Source: Paludibacterium purpuratum (GTDB lineage: Bacteria; Pseudomonadota; Gammaproteobacteria; Burkholderiales; Chromobacteriaceae). Taken from it: a stretch of 64,000 nt of DNA. The notes below the pieces were generated by a model, which searched no databases, was not told the DNA's origin, and saw nothing but the letters and a program-made list of their open reading frames with translations. This document shows, in pieces, positions 16,813 through 25,140 of this stretch. The stretch lies in assembly GCF_004363805.1 (NCBI RefSeq), contig NZ_SNZP01000007.1, positions 124,001 through 188,000 on the forward strand, given 5' to 3'. The translations under genes and the position numbers were made by a program. Each line of letters begins with the position of its first letter. Positions within the stretch are counted from its first letter, which is position 1.

Positions 16813-18807
16813 TTACATGGTCATCAGCGTGTCGAGCGCGAACAGACTGTCCGGCGGGTTGCTGGGCGCGACCTGGACGTATTGCAACTGGCTGTAGCGG
16901 TCGGGGAAGTTGGCGTTGACGATCTTCATGCTGGAGACGAACGGTTGTTCGCGGCCGTTCACCTTGACCTTGTTGCCGTACTCGAAGGTGGCGATTTTGA
17001 ACACCATGCCGCTGGCGGTAAGAAAGTCCGCCTTCACGCCCATCAGGCTGCGCTTGTCCAGGTAGTAGACGATGCCTTCATAGGTGGCGCCCGGCGTGGC
17101 CGCGTTCAGCTTGAGCTTGTAGCAATCCACACCGTTGACTTGCGTGCTGCCGACAAAGAGCGGGGTGTAGTCGCGCGCGTACTGCGTGGCGGCGATGTCG
17201 CCGTTGGCGGCTTCGCCCACCAGGCGTTGTTGCGGACTGATGCTGACCGGTTTGCGCAAGCCGGGTTTGATGTACCACATGGCGCGCGAGGCGATCAGGA
17301 TCTTCTCGCCCTGGTAGCGCTTGGGCTCGACGGTGCGCGCCAGTGCCTTGCCGTCGCGTACCGCGATGTCGTAGGTGGTGGTGGTGGCGCCGGCCGGGTC
17401 TTCGGTGTGGATGCTGAGCGCCCACTTGTAGCTGCCCCAGCCGCCGCGCGCGAGGTCGGCCTTGCGCAGCCAGTCGCGCATGACGGTCTCGCTCGGCGCG
17501 TCTTCGGCGTGGGCGTGGCCGATGGTGAGCAGCGTGGTCAGCACCAGGCAGGCGGTGGTGGTCAATAGCCGGGTCAGCGGCACCGACTTGCCGTCGGCCA
17601 GCACCTTGCCGCCGATGCGCTTACGTGCGGTGACGGTTGCGCCCAGTGCGATGCCCAATGTGGCGACGACGATGGTGGCCAGCGCCCAGCTCAACGGGAG
17701 ATCCAGCGCCAGTTGCACCGGTTCGGCGATACGCGGCAGTTGGGTTTGCATGTGCGTGAGCAGAATGCCGTACATGACCAGGTAGGCCAGTCCCAGCGCC
17801 ACGCAGGCCGCAATGAGCGTGGTGAGCACGCTTTCTCGCACGAATAGGCCGGCGATCTTGCGACGGCTGAAGCCCATCGCGCGCAGCATGCCGATTTCGC
17901 GTGTGCGGTCGGCGACGTTCATGGCGACCGTGTGTTGAATGGTGGTGAGGGAGATGACGAACACCACGGTCCCGGTGAAGGCGAATACCATATTGAAGAA
18001 TCCCATGAAGCTGACATAAAGTTGGCCGATTTGCGGATGGTTCCAGGTGGTCACCTCATAGCGGCCAGGCGCTTGGCGTTCCAGGCGAGCGGCGAGTGCG
18101 TCGCGGTAGGCGGCGGCGTTGCCGCGGTCATCCAGTTGCACCACCACGCGCGAGACGGCGTCGGTGTCGTACAACGATTGCAGCAAGGTGAGCGGTGCCT
18201 TCAGGCCCTTATCCTCGATCGCTTCGATGCCGGTGGAGAACGAGCCGGTCAACGGCGCCTCGATGGCGTTGAGCCGGTTGACGTAGGACGCGCCAAACAG
18301 TTGCACGTCGCTACCCTTGGCCGGCGCACCCAATAGATCCTGCAACTGTCGTGTCAGCAACAGGCCGTCCCGGCTGAGCGGGGCGGGCGGCGCGGCTAGC
18401 CGGCTGTCGGCTTGCAGCTCGGCCTCGAACGCCGGGTCGATGCCACGAGCGAGAAAAACCGCGTTGTGGCCGCCGGCATTGACCATGCCGACCCCGACCA
18501 GTTGGTCCGAGACCCGCCGGAAATGCGGCAGCGACTGCGCCAGCTCATGCACGGTCCGTTGCTCTTGCCGGTCGAGCGAGTATTGGGCGGGCGTGGCGGC
18601 CAATTGCTCCGGTCCATCTTTGCGGTACACCTGCACGTGCGCATTGGCGTCGCGGTAAATCACCACCGAGGCCAGCGAGCCTTCGACGAAGCGGATGTAG
18701 CCGAAGAACAGCAGCACCGCGAGCAGCCCGGCACCGACCGCCACGACCGTGGCCAGCGTGCGCCGTTGGTCGCGGTACAAATTGCGAAATGCCATGGCCC
18801 ACATCAC
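16813..18807 (-). CDS. FtsX-family permease fused to a LolA-like outer-membrane lipoprotein-sorting domain
   Basis: A 664-residue protein. Residues 1-405 are a MacB/LolC-type permease with helices near 20-40, 270-295, 325-350 and 375-393 and the loop REIGMLRAMGFSRRKI. A fifth hydrophobic segment (about 411-431) ending in AHA follows, resembling an internal signal peptide, then a LolA-like lipid-binding domain (about 437-664; COG2834-type). No in-frame stop separates the parts. A GTG codon at 17581-17583 (Val409) sits exactly where a separate LolA-like gene would start, but it lacks a good ribosome site. The extra helix would place the LolA part in the periplasm, tethered to the transporter. 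Its start overlaps the ATPase stop. Confidence 0.85.
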   Translation of the reverse strand: MMWAMAFRNLYRDQRRTLATVVAVGAGLLAVLLFFGYIRFVEGSLASVVIYRDANAHVQVYRKDGPEQLAATPAQYSLDRQEQRTVHELAQSLPHFRRVSDQLVGVGMVNAGGHNAVFLARGIDPAFEAELQADSRLAAPPAPLSRDGLLLTRQLQDLLGAPAKGSDVQLFGASYVNRLNAIEAPLTGSFSTGIEAIEDKGLKAPLTLLQSLYDTDAVSRVVVQLDDRGNAAAYRDALAARLERQAPGRYEVTTWNHPQIGQLYVSFMGFFNMVFAFTGTVVFVISLTTIQHTVAMNVADRTREIGMLRAMGFSRRKIAGLFVRESVLTTLIAACVALGLAYLVMYGILLTHMQTQLPRIAEPVQLALDLPLSWALATIVVATLGIALGATVTARKRIGGKVLADGKSVPLTRLLTTTACLVLTTLLTIGHAHAEDAPSETVMRDWLRKADLARGGWGSYKWALSIHTEDPAGATTTTYDIAVRDGKALARTVEPKRYQGEKILIASRAMWYIKPGLRKPVSISPQQRLVGEAANGDIAATQYARDYTPLFVGSTQVNGVDCYKLKLNAATPGATYEGIVYYLDKRSLMGVKADFLTASGMVFKIATFEYGNKVKVNGREQPFVSSMKIVNANFPDRYSQLQYVQVAPSNPPDSLFALDTLMTM

Positions 18808-19544
18808 ATCACCTCATAGCGGTTGGTTTGAGAACTGGGGCTGCCATGCTCCGTGCGCTTGGTTTGCTCATGGGTGACCGTGAGCTTGCCGTCGCGCAGC
18901 TCGACGATGCGGCTGACATGGCGCAACAGGCGGTCGTCGTGGGTGGAGAACACGAAGGTCACGCCTTGCTCGCTATTGAGCCGCTTCATCAGTTCGACCA
19001 GCGAGAGCGCATTGGCGGTGTCCAGGCTGGCGGTGGGCTCGTCGGCCAGAATCAGTTGCGGCCGGGTCACCAGCGCGCGCGCGATCGCCACGCGCTGGCG
19101 TTGGCCGCCGGAGAGCTGGTCCGGGCGGAAGGTGGCGAAGCGTTCCAGATCGACCGCGCGTAGCGCCTCGGTGGCGCGCTGGCGCATGTCTTGGCGCGAC
19201 AGATTGTGCAGATGGAGCGGCAGCGCCACGTTTTCCTCGGCGGTCAGCACCGGAATCAAGTTGAAGTTCTGGAAAATCATGCCGAAGGTGCGGCTACGCA
19301 GCTGATCCAGCGCCTGCTCGCCCAAGGCTTCGATGGTTTTGCCCATGACCCGCAATTCGCCGGCCGAGGGTGCGTCCAGGCAGCCGATCAAATTGAGCAT
19401 GGTCGTTTTGCCGCTGCCGCTGGGGCCGGTGATGGCGACGAAGTCGCCGGGCTGGATCTGAAAATCGACGCCATTGAGCGCCACCACTTCGACATCGCCA
19501 AGCTGGTAGCGCTTGGTGACGGATGCAAATTCAACTAAGTTCAC
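18804..19544 (-). CDS. ABC transporter ATP-binding protein (LolD/MacB type)
   Basis: A 246-residue ATPase with Walker [10 protein letters not shown]-loop FQNFNL, signature LSGGQRQR and Walker B LILADEP followed by a STHD switch His. It belongs to the MacB/LolD branch, which drives FtsX-type permeases, and two such permeases follow directly. Translation starts at a GTG with GGAGG upstream; the 15 bases GGAGGAATGCCGTGA around this start recur exactly at the condensation-like gene. The stop overlaps the next start by 4 bp. Confidence 0.92.
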   Translation of the reverse strand: MNLVEFASVTKRYQLGDVEVVALNGVDFQIQPGDFVAITGPSGSGKTTMLNLIGCLDAPSAGELRVMGKTIEALGEQALDQLRSRTFGMIFQNFNLIPVLTAEENVALPLHLHNLSRQDMRQRATEALRAVDLERFATFRPDQLSGGQRQRVAIARALVTRPQLILADEPTASLDTANALSLVELMKRLNSEQGVTFVFSTHDDRLLRHVSRIVELRDGKLTVTHEQTKRTEHGSPSSQTNRYEVM

Positions 19545-19555
19545 GGCATTCCTCC
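19541..19555 (-). promoter_or_regulatory. second copy of initiation region GGAGGAATGCCGTGA (ABC ATPase)
   Basis: Identical to the initiation region at 23974-23988; it fixes the GTG start of the ATPase and contains the same ATG-CCG-TGA minimal frame. Confidence 0.7.
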
Positions 19556-19574
19556 GTTCGATTCACGGTCAGGG

Positions 19575-20816
19575 TTAGAAATGGATTTCCAGCGCCAGGT
19601 AGGCATTGCGTGGGACGGCTCTGGTTTGTGTCAGGTCGTCCGGCACCCGGCTGTGGGAAACGCCCAGATATACGGTGGTGTCATCGCGTGGGCTGAAAGA
19701 GAGCTCGGCGAACAGATCGGTGCTCGGCCGGTCCAGCCCTTGCTGCCAACGCGTGGTCAGCCCCCAGCGTCGGTCGCCGAACAGCTTGGGCCAGGTGGTT
19801 TGCAGCAGCGCATAGCGGTTTTGCACAAAGGGATGCAGCGGCCGGTTGTGCGAGGGGCTGCTGCCGCTGGACGGCGAGGCGGCGAGTAGGGGGTTGGCTT
19901 GCTCGGCCCGCGTCATGGCGTAGCCGTTGTAAATCAGCTCCAAGCCGATCTCCGCGCCGGAGGGCAGCCCATAACGCACGCTCAGCGTGCCGTCCCAGCG
20001 CCAGCGGTTGTCGTCTTGCGTCAACCACGGCCCGGTGTCGTCGCGCCGCGCATAGCCGCGCGAGGCGGCGAACTCGCCGCCAAGGGTCCATGCGTCGCCC
20101 AAGCCGTATTGGGCATAGCCGCCGACATAAGGCTGGAAACCGCCGCCGCCCGCCACGACAGCGCCGACGGTGGCTGACGGGTCGGTGACCCAGTTCCACT
20201 CGCTGCGCGCCAGTACGAAGGCACCGCCTTCGCGAATGCCCGGCACCGGATCGAGGTTGGGTTCGGCGACCAACAGGTTGAGCCGGCCCCGCTCGGAGAT
20301 GGGGAGGCTGGCGAACGCCATGGGTTTGCCGGAGATCTCGCGCCGGGGCGTGACCGCGCCGTTATCGGGAAATAGCCGGTTGGTCGGGCTGTAGAGCATG
20401 GATGGCCCCCAGCCGAGCAAATGCTTGCCGGCGCCCACTTCGCCGCTGCCCACCGGCACGATGGCATAGCCTTCCGGCAGGTGCTCCGGCTGTTGCGAGG
20501 GCAGCCCATCCGGCTTCGATTCGCTGTCTAGCCAGACGCGTGGTTTCAGCACCACCCGGATGCCGTCGCAGGCGCCGCCCTCGCACTTGATTTTCAAGTC
20601 GGGCCGCAGTTCGGCGGCGTCATAGGTCGTCGTGCCGCCGCCGAGCGGCGGATAGAGATGACCGCGTTGATGCAGCAACTGCAAGGTGACGTCGTGCTCC
20701 AGCCGCCAACCGCCGGCCGTCGCGCCGTCGACATCGTCGGCGCGGCTCGCACCGGCGCCAAGCAGCAGCACGCCGCTCAGGATGGCCGTCATTCGGTAGC
20801 GAGGGCTGTGTTGCAT
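19575..20816 (-). CDS. predicted outer-membrane beta-barrel protein of the biosynthetic operon
   Basis: A 413-residue protein with an N-terminal signal peptide (cleavage near SRA-DD), alternating Trp/Tyr-rich strand patterns through the body and a C-terminal Phe (LALEIHF), all typical of outer-membrane barrels. I cannot name the family. The longer start at 20816 supplies Arg residues for the signal peptide; the start at 20792 would instead give an ATGA overlap with the upstream ligase. It lies between ligase and ABC genes, so it is most simply the outer-membrane exit or receptor for the product handled by the LolA-like transporter. Confidence 0.7.
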   Translation of the reverse strand: MQHSPRYRMTAILSGVLLLGAGASRADDVDGATAGGWRLEHDVTLQLLHQRGHLYPPLGGGTTTYDAAELRPDLKIKCEGGACDGIRVVLKPRVWLDSESKPDGLPSQQPEHLPEGYAIVPVGSGEVGAGKHLLGWGPSMLYSPTNRLFPDNGAVTPRREISGKPMAFASLPISERGRLNLLVAEPNLDPVPGIREGGAFVLARSEWNWVTDPSATVGAVVAGGGGFQPYVGGYAQYGLGDAWTLGGEFAASRGYARRDDTGPWLTQDDNRWRWDGTLSVRYGLPSGAEIGLELIYNGYAMTRAEQANPLLAASPSSGSSPSHNRPLHPFVQNRYALLQTTWPKLFGDRRWGLTTRWQQGLDRPSTDLFAELSFSPRDDTTVYLGVSHSRVPDDLTQTRAVPRNAYLALEIHF

Positions 20817-22546
20817 GCGGCATGCTCTGTGGTGGAAAACGAGGCTTGCAGGTGCGCGTTATAGCGCTCGCGCAGGTGGCGTTTCAGCGTTTTGCCCGTC
20901 GCGCCGATCGGGAATTCCTCCCAGGGAATGATCCATAGATGGCTCAAGTGCTGCTCCGGCGCCATCTGGCGGTTGATCGCCTGCAGCAAGGTATACGGCG
21001 CTACCGGGGCGGCACCCTTGTTCAAGGCGACCACCGCCGCGGGTTCTTCCTGCGCGTCCGGCTGTTGGCGCACGCCGAACACCGAGACGTCCAACACCCC
21101 AGTGCATTTGAGCAGACGCTCTTCCAGCGGCAGCGTGTAAACCGGCCCATTGCGGGTGTGGATCACATCCACTTCGCGATCCAGGTGGATCATCTCGCCA
21201 TCCTCGCCTTGGCGGACGACGTCGCCGGTGAACCACCAGCCGTCGCGCGATGCGGCGTAGAGCACGTCATGCGCGTTCCAGTAGCCGCCGAACATGCTCC
21301 TGCCCTTGATCATCAATAGGCCGGGTCGGCCTTTGACGACGGGCCGTCCCGTGCTGTCGGCCACTTTGATTTGCGGACCTAGCGGCGTTTTGCGGCCGAC
21401 ACGGCGATCGAAATGGCGTGTCCATGGCGTGGTGATGCGCAGCAGCGCGGCGATGCCCACTTCGCTGGAACCGAGTCCGTCGATGAATAGGGAGCCGTCG
21501 ACCGGTAGGCCGAGCCGGCGGAAAAAGGAACCCTTGGGCAGGAAGGCGCGCTGCTGGACTTCGTGACTGGCGTCGGCGGTGGTGCCCCAGATGCGCACGC
21601 TGGCGAGCGCACGCTTGGTGGCGCCGGCGATCATCAGCCGGGTATAGGTGATGGGGAAGCCGAAGAATACGCTTGGCTGGCGCTGTTCCAGTTGCCACAG
21701 CAAGCCCTGTGCATCCAGGTCGCCGTTGACGATGCAGCGCATGCCCATCAGCAGGGTGCCGTGCAGATAAAGCTGAGACACCTGATGGTTCAGCGGCAAG
21801 GCGAAGCATGCCAGGTCTCGCGGCGACACCAGGTTGAACAGCACGATCGAGCGTAGCGATTGGGCGATGCCCTCGCTCTTGAGGATGACGCCTTTGGGCA
21901 CGCCGGTCGTGCCGGAGGTATGGACGATGTACAGCGGGTCCGCGGAGCCGCGAGCCACGCGCGGCGCGGAACGGGGAGCCTGCCGCAGTAGTTCGGTCAG
22001 CGGGTAAACTCGCTCCTCGGTCGTCGGCGCGGGGCCGTCGGCCAGTACGGCTTGATGGACGCAGGCCGGTATGTACGGACGCACGCGCGCCCAGTTGGCG
22101 CAATCGGTGATCAACAGGCTCGCGCCCACGCGGGACAGATACAGGCCGGCGGTCTCGGGCGGTACGTTGGCGTTCATCGGCACGGCAATGGCGCCGAGGC
22201 GGATGGCGGCGGCAGAGAACAGGAAATAGTCGAAGTCGTTGGCTTTGTAGATGGCCACCCGGTCGCCGGGCTCCACGCCCAGGCTGTGCCAGCAAGCGGA
22301 CAACGCATCCACGGTGTCGAGCAATTGGCCGGCGGTCCAGACGCGGCGGTCGATCCAGTGCATCGGCCGGGCCAGCTCGATCAACTCGCGTAGGCCGTGA
22401 CGCCGTACGGCGGTTTCGAGCACGGTGTCGATGCGGTCGTCCCAGCGAGCCAGGAGCGTCAGCCGGCCGGGAAACCCCAAATGGATGAAAGCGAAGATCA
22501 GGTAGCCAAGTGCGGCGAACGCGAGGGTGGCAAAGAAATAGCTCAT
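20789..22546 (-). CDS. membrane-anchored AMP-forming fatty-acyl/aryl-CoA synthetase
   Basis: A 585-residue ANL enzyme with an N-terminal hydrophobic segment (about 3-24) as in FATP/very-long-chain acyl-CoA synthetases. The adenylate-forming motif is HTSGTTGVPKG; an SSEVG element and the C-terminal GATGKTLKRHLRE with its catalytic Lys are present. It probably activates a fatty acid at the membrane. It is the second ligase of the operon and lies between the condensation-like gene and the barrel gene, which suggests an acyl donor role in an amide or ester made by the neighbouring acyltransferase. Confidence 0.85.
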   Translation of the reverse strand: MSYFFATLAFAALGYLIFAFIHLGFPGRLTLLARWDDRIDTVLETAVRRHGLRELIELARPMHWIDRRVWTAGQLLDTVDALSACWHSLGVEPGDRVAIYKANDFDYFLFSAAAIRLGAIAVPMNANVPPETAGLYLSRVGASLLITDCANWARVRPYIPACVHQAVLADGPAPTTEERVYPLTELLRQAPRSAPRVARGSADPLYIVHTSGTTGVPKGVILKSEGIAQSLRSIVLFNLVSPRDLACFALPLNHQVSQLYLHGTLLMGMRCIVNGDLDAQGLLWQLEQRQPSVFFGFPITYTRLMIAGATKRALASVRIWGTTADASHEVQQRAFLPKGSFFRRLGLPVDGSLFIDGLGSSEVGIAALLRITTPWTRHFDRRVGRKTPLGPQIKVADSTGRPVVKGRPGLLMIKGRSMFGGYWNAHDVLYAASRDGWWFTGDVVRQGEDGEMIHLDREVDVIHTRNGPVYTLPLEERLLKCTGVLDVSVFGVRQQPDAQEEPAAVVALNKGAAPVAPYTLLQAINRQMAPEQHLSHLWIIPWEEFPIGATGKTLKRHLRERYNAHLQASFSTTEHAACNTALATE

Positions 22547-22564
22547 GGCGGCATCTGTCCGGGG

Positions 22565-23977
22565 TTAGAGAGTAGGTTCGAGTTCGTCGAGTAATTGCCG
22601 CAGCCGATCCAGCAGTGGCATGGCGAATTGCTGGCCGATGTCGCCGAAGGCGGCGCGGCGGTAGACCACGTCCAACTGCATCTGTCCATTGACCGTGGGG
22701 GTATAGAGAATGAAGTCGTACGGTGGCACCAGGCAGCCAAAGCCGATGAACTGCCGGGTGGGGTGCCGCGCCGAGCCGAAGCTCGAGAAGTCCTCCTCGA
22801 TGCGCCCGGGGTTGGAGTAGCAGGCGTTAGTGCCTTGGCAATGGTTGAGCAACTTGCGGGCGAGGCCATGCAGCGATCGAATGCGTAGCGCCAATACCAG
22901 CGATTCCAGCCGGCCGAGCTCGTCGCTCACTTGCCGATCCGCCCGCGCCGTGCCGATGGCCCGGTGCACGGCGCGGACCAGTGCGTTCGCCTTGAGCCCC
23001 TGGCGGATGCGGATCTTGCTGGGCACCAGGTAATTGCGGAAGCTTTGGTCGTAATGGTCGTCGATCAGCCGGCGCAGACTGACGGCGCAGGTGATTCGCA
23101 ACATGCCTCGCTTCTGCGCGCTTTGGTGTTCGAGCTGCCGCGCCAGCGCTGCGCACAGCAGCGTATTGAGGGTGACGCCGTTGGCGCGCGCGCTGCGCGC
23201 CAGCCGGGCGGATAGCGCCTCGGGGATGACACTGTGAAAGAAATCCAGCTCGCCGATATCCGGTTGCGCGGCGCGGCCCTCCCAGCGCGAGCCGGTCAAC
23301 GGCACGCGCAAGCCGACATCGCGGAGTACCAAGTCGGCGGCCACGCTGCAAAACCCGCGTAGCCAGCGCATGGTCCGAGTCAGCGGGCGGTACCAGTCCG
23401 GCCGGATCTCGGGCAGGGTCTCGAAAGGCAGCGGTTTCATAGCGGGCGGCATGGCCGTCGCACCGCTCAAATGGGCGTAGTGGTCGATGATGCGTCGAAA
23501 CAGCAGGCTATCGCTGCGTGCGTCGGCCACACCGTGGTGCGTGCTCAAATAGACGCAGCTGCTGCCGCCATCCGCCGCGGTGACCAGCAGCAGTTGGATA
23601 GGCGGGCGCTCGCGCCAGTCGAGCCGGTTGTGGAAACTGAAATCCATCAGTAGCCGGCGCAAGGTGGCGTCGCCGAGATCGCAGGCCCCATCGAGTTCGC
23701 TGTGCGTGACCAGGCGGTGCGGCTTAACGAAGACGTCGGTGCGTAGCTCGGCGCCGCCGGGGCGTGGTTGTGCCCGTAACAGCGGTATGCCGGCCATGGC
23801 CAGATGCGCGCTGCGTTCCAGTAGCGATGCATCCAGGCAGCCTTCGACGACGAGGATTTGGTTGGTATTGACGTTGGTCAGCTCGCCCAAATGGACGAAG
23901 AGCTCCGACAGGGCATCGAGTTGCCGTGCCCCCGCGACGGTCGCGCGGACAGGTAGCGTGGCGGTCTGAGAGGTCAC
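22565..23977 (-). CDS. condensation-domain-like acyltransferase (stand-alone)
   Basis: A 470-residue protein of the chloramphenicol-acetyltransferase/condensation/wax-ester-synthase fold. The active-site HHxxxD is His147-His148-Gly-Val-Ala-Asp152 (STHHGVADARSD). Such enzymes join an acyl thioester to an amine or alcohol. The frame extends upstream, but the GTG at 23977 with GAGGAGG ahead of it and an immediate fold-like start is the better start. It is flanked by a thioester-reductase-like SDR and an acyl-CoA synthetase. The likely reaction is N- or O-acylation of the aminohydroxybenzoate or of a reduced derivative. Confidence 0.78.
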   Translation of the reverse strand: MTSQTATLPVRATVAGARQLDALSELFVHLGELTNVNTNQILVVEGCLDASLLERSAHLAMAGIPLLRAQPRPGGAELRTDVFVKPHRLVTHSELDGACDLGDATLRRLLMDFSFHNRLDWRERPPIQLLLVTAADGGSSCVYLSTHHGVADARSDSLLFRRIIDHYAHLSGATAMPPAMKPLPFETLPEIRPDWYRPLTRTMRWLRGFCSVAADLVLRDVGLRVPLTGSRWEGRAAQPDIGELDFFHSVIPEALSARLARSARANGVTLNTLLCAALARQLEHQSAQKRGMLRITCAVSLRRLIDDHYDQSFRNYLVPSKIRIRQGLKANALVRAVHRAIGTARADRQVSDELGRLESLVLALRIRSLHGLARKLLNHCQGTNACYSNPGRIEEDFSSFGSARHPTRQFIGFGCLVPPYDFILYTPTVNGQMQLDVVYRRAAFGDIGQQFAMPLLDRLRQLLDELEPTL

Positions 23978-23988
23978 GGCATTCCTCC
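23974..23988 (-). promoter_or_regulatory. initiation region GGAGGAATGCCGTGA of the condensation-like gene
   Basis: The ribosome site GGAGG is followed by ATGCCGTGA, a two-codon open frame whose TGA overlaps the true GTG start. The same 15 bases occur at the ABC ATPase start (19541-19555). Confidence 0.7.
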
Positions 23989-25080
23989 TCAGTTCGCTTC
24001 CGCCACCGCGGCCTGTTCGGCTGCGGCGTCGTCGGCATACCAAACGCACATCGCGCGCAGCTCCTCAAGCGACAGCGGTGCCAGCGGCGTGCTGCGTTCG
24101 GTGGCGGCGTCGAGGCGGCTGCGGTCGAACAACCATACCTGGTTGGCGAACGGGCGGTTCGGCTCCACGGCGCGGTCGAACTTCAGCTCCAACTCCGAGG
24201 TCGGCGTGCCCAGCGCGGCGCGCAGCCCCGCCACCTCGCCCCACATGTGCACCAGCTCCTCCAGTCGCGTGGTGCAACCGCCTGAGCAATGGAATACTTC
24301 GAAGTCGCCACCCTGCTGCTGACGCAGTGTCAGCGTACAAGCGTCTGCCGCCAGTTGGTCGATGGCGATGCAGTCGAGACGGCTGTCGGCCACGACATCG
24401 ACCGCCAATTCCTTGAGACCGGACTGGGCCGCGGCCACCATGGCGTTGGGGAACATGTAAAAACCGAAGCCGTTGCGCAGCGCCCAGCCGGTACGGCGGT
24501 GGCCGACCACGATGCTGGGACGGAACAGGGTGACCGGCAGGCCATGACGGTGGAAGAGCAGGTGCAACGATTGCTCGGCGCTCCATTTGGTCATCTGGTA
24601 GGTGTTGATCATATGGCTGCGGGCGTGCAGCTCTTCCTTGACGAAGCCGCCGTCCATGCCCGCCACGTAGGCGGTGGAGACGTAATAGAAACGACGGCAG
24701 GCAGGCGCGTTGCGGCACAGCGTTTCGTACAGCCGGCTGGTGTTGCCGACGTTGGTGGCGAAGGATTGCGACAGCTTGCGGGCGGAGTAGCTCATTTCCG
24801 CCGCCACGTGCCACACCTCGGTGACGCCGGCAAGTCTTGCGTCGTCCAATACGTCTTCCAAATGCGCGAAGTCGACATTGACGACGTCCAGGTGGTCCGC
24901 CAGCGCGCCGTGGATGTCGAGTCCGAAGCCTTGCGCCGCGGCTACCACCGCGTTGATGGTGCGCATGCCGTCGGGGTCGTTGCGCGATACGGCCAGTACA
25001 CGGGTGCCGCGTGCCAGGAAGTTTGCCGCCAGGGCGCTGCCGACAAAGCCGGTGGCGCCGGTAATCAGAATCTGATGCAC
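23989..25080 (-). CDS. extended SDR, thioester-reductase / fatty-acyl-CoA-reductase-like
   Basis: A 363-residue NAD(P)-dependent enzyme with the Rossmann motif TGATGFVG (Gly8, Gly11, Gly14) and the catalytic triad Ser135, Tyr161 and Lys165 (YQMTK). The sequence style (NVGNTSRLYETL, YVSTAYVAG, RPSIVVG) matches the NAD_binding_4 group that reduces acyl or aryl thioesters to aldehydes or alcohols. A GTG start with AAGGAG upstream is well supported. It ends 11 bp before the condensation-like gene. It probably reduces an acyl-CoA or aryl-CoA made by one of the two ligases. Confidence 0.82.
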   Translation of the reverse strand: MHQILITGATGFVGSALAANFLARGTRVLAVSRNDPDGMRTINAVVAAAQGFGLDIHGALADHLDVVNVDFAHLEDVLDDARLAGVTEVWHVAAEMSYSARKLSQSFATNVGNTSRLYETLCRNAPACRRFYYVSTAYVAGMDGGFVKEELHARSHMINTYQMTKWSAEQSLHLLFHRHGLPVTLFRPSIVVGHRRTGWALRNGFGFYMFPNAMVAAAQSGLKELAVDVVADSRLDCIAIDQLAADACTLTLRQQQGGDFEVFHCSGGCTTRLEELVHMWGEVAGLRAALGTPTSELELKFDRAVEPNRPFANQVWLFDRSRLDAATERSTPLAPLSLEELRAMCVWYADDAAAEQAAVAEAN

Positions 25081-25140
25081 TTTCTGCTCCTTATTGCTTG
25101 CTGTCCGCGAAAGGCGCCCGCGTGGGGCGCGCTTGGCGAA

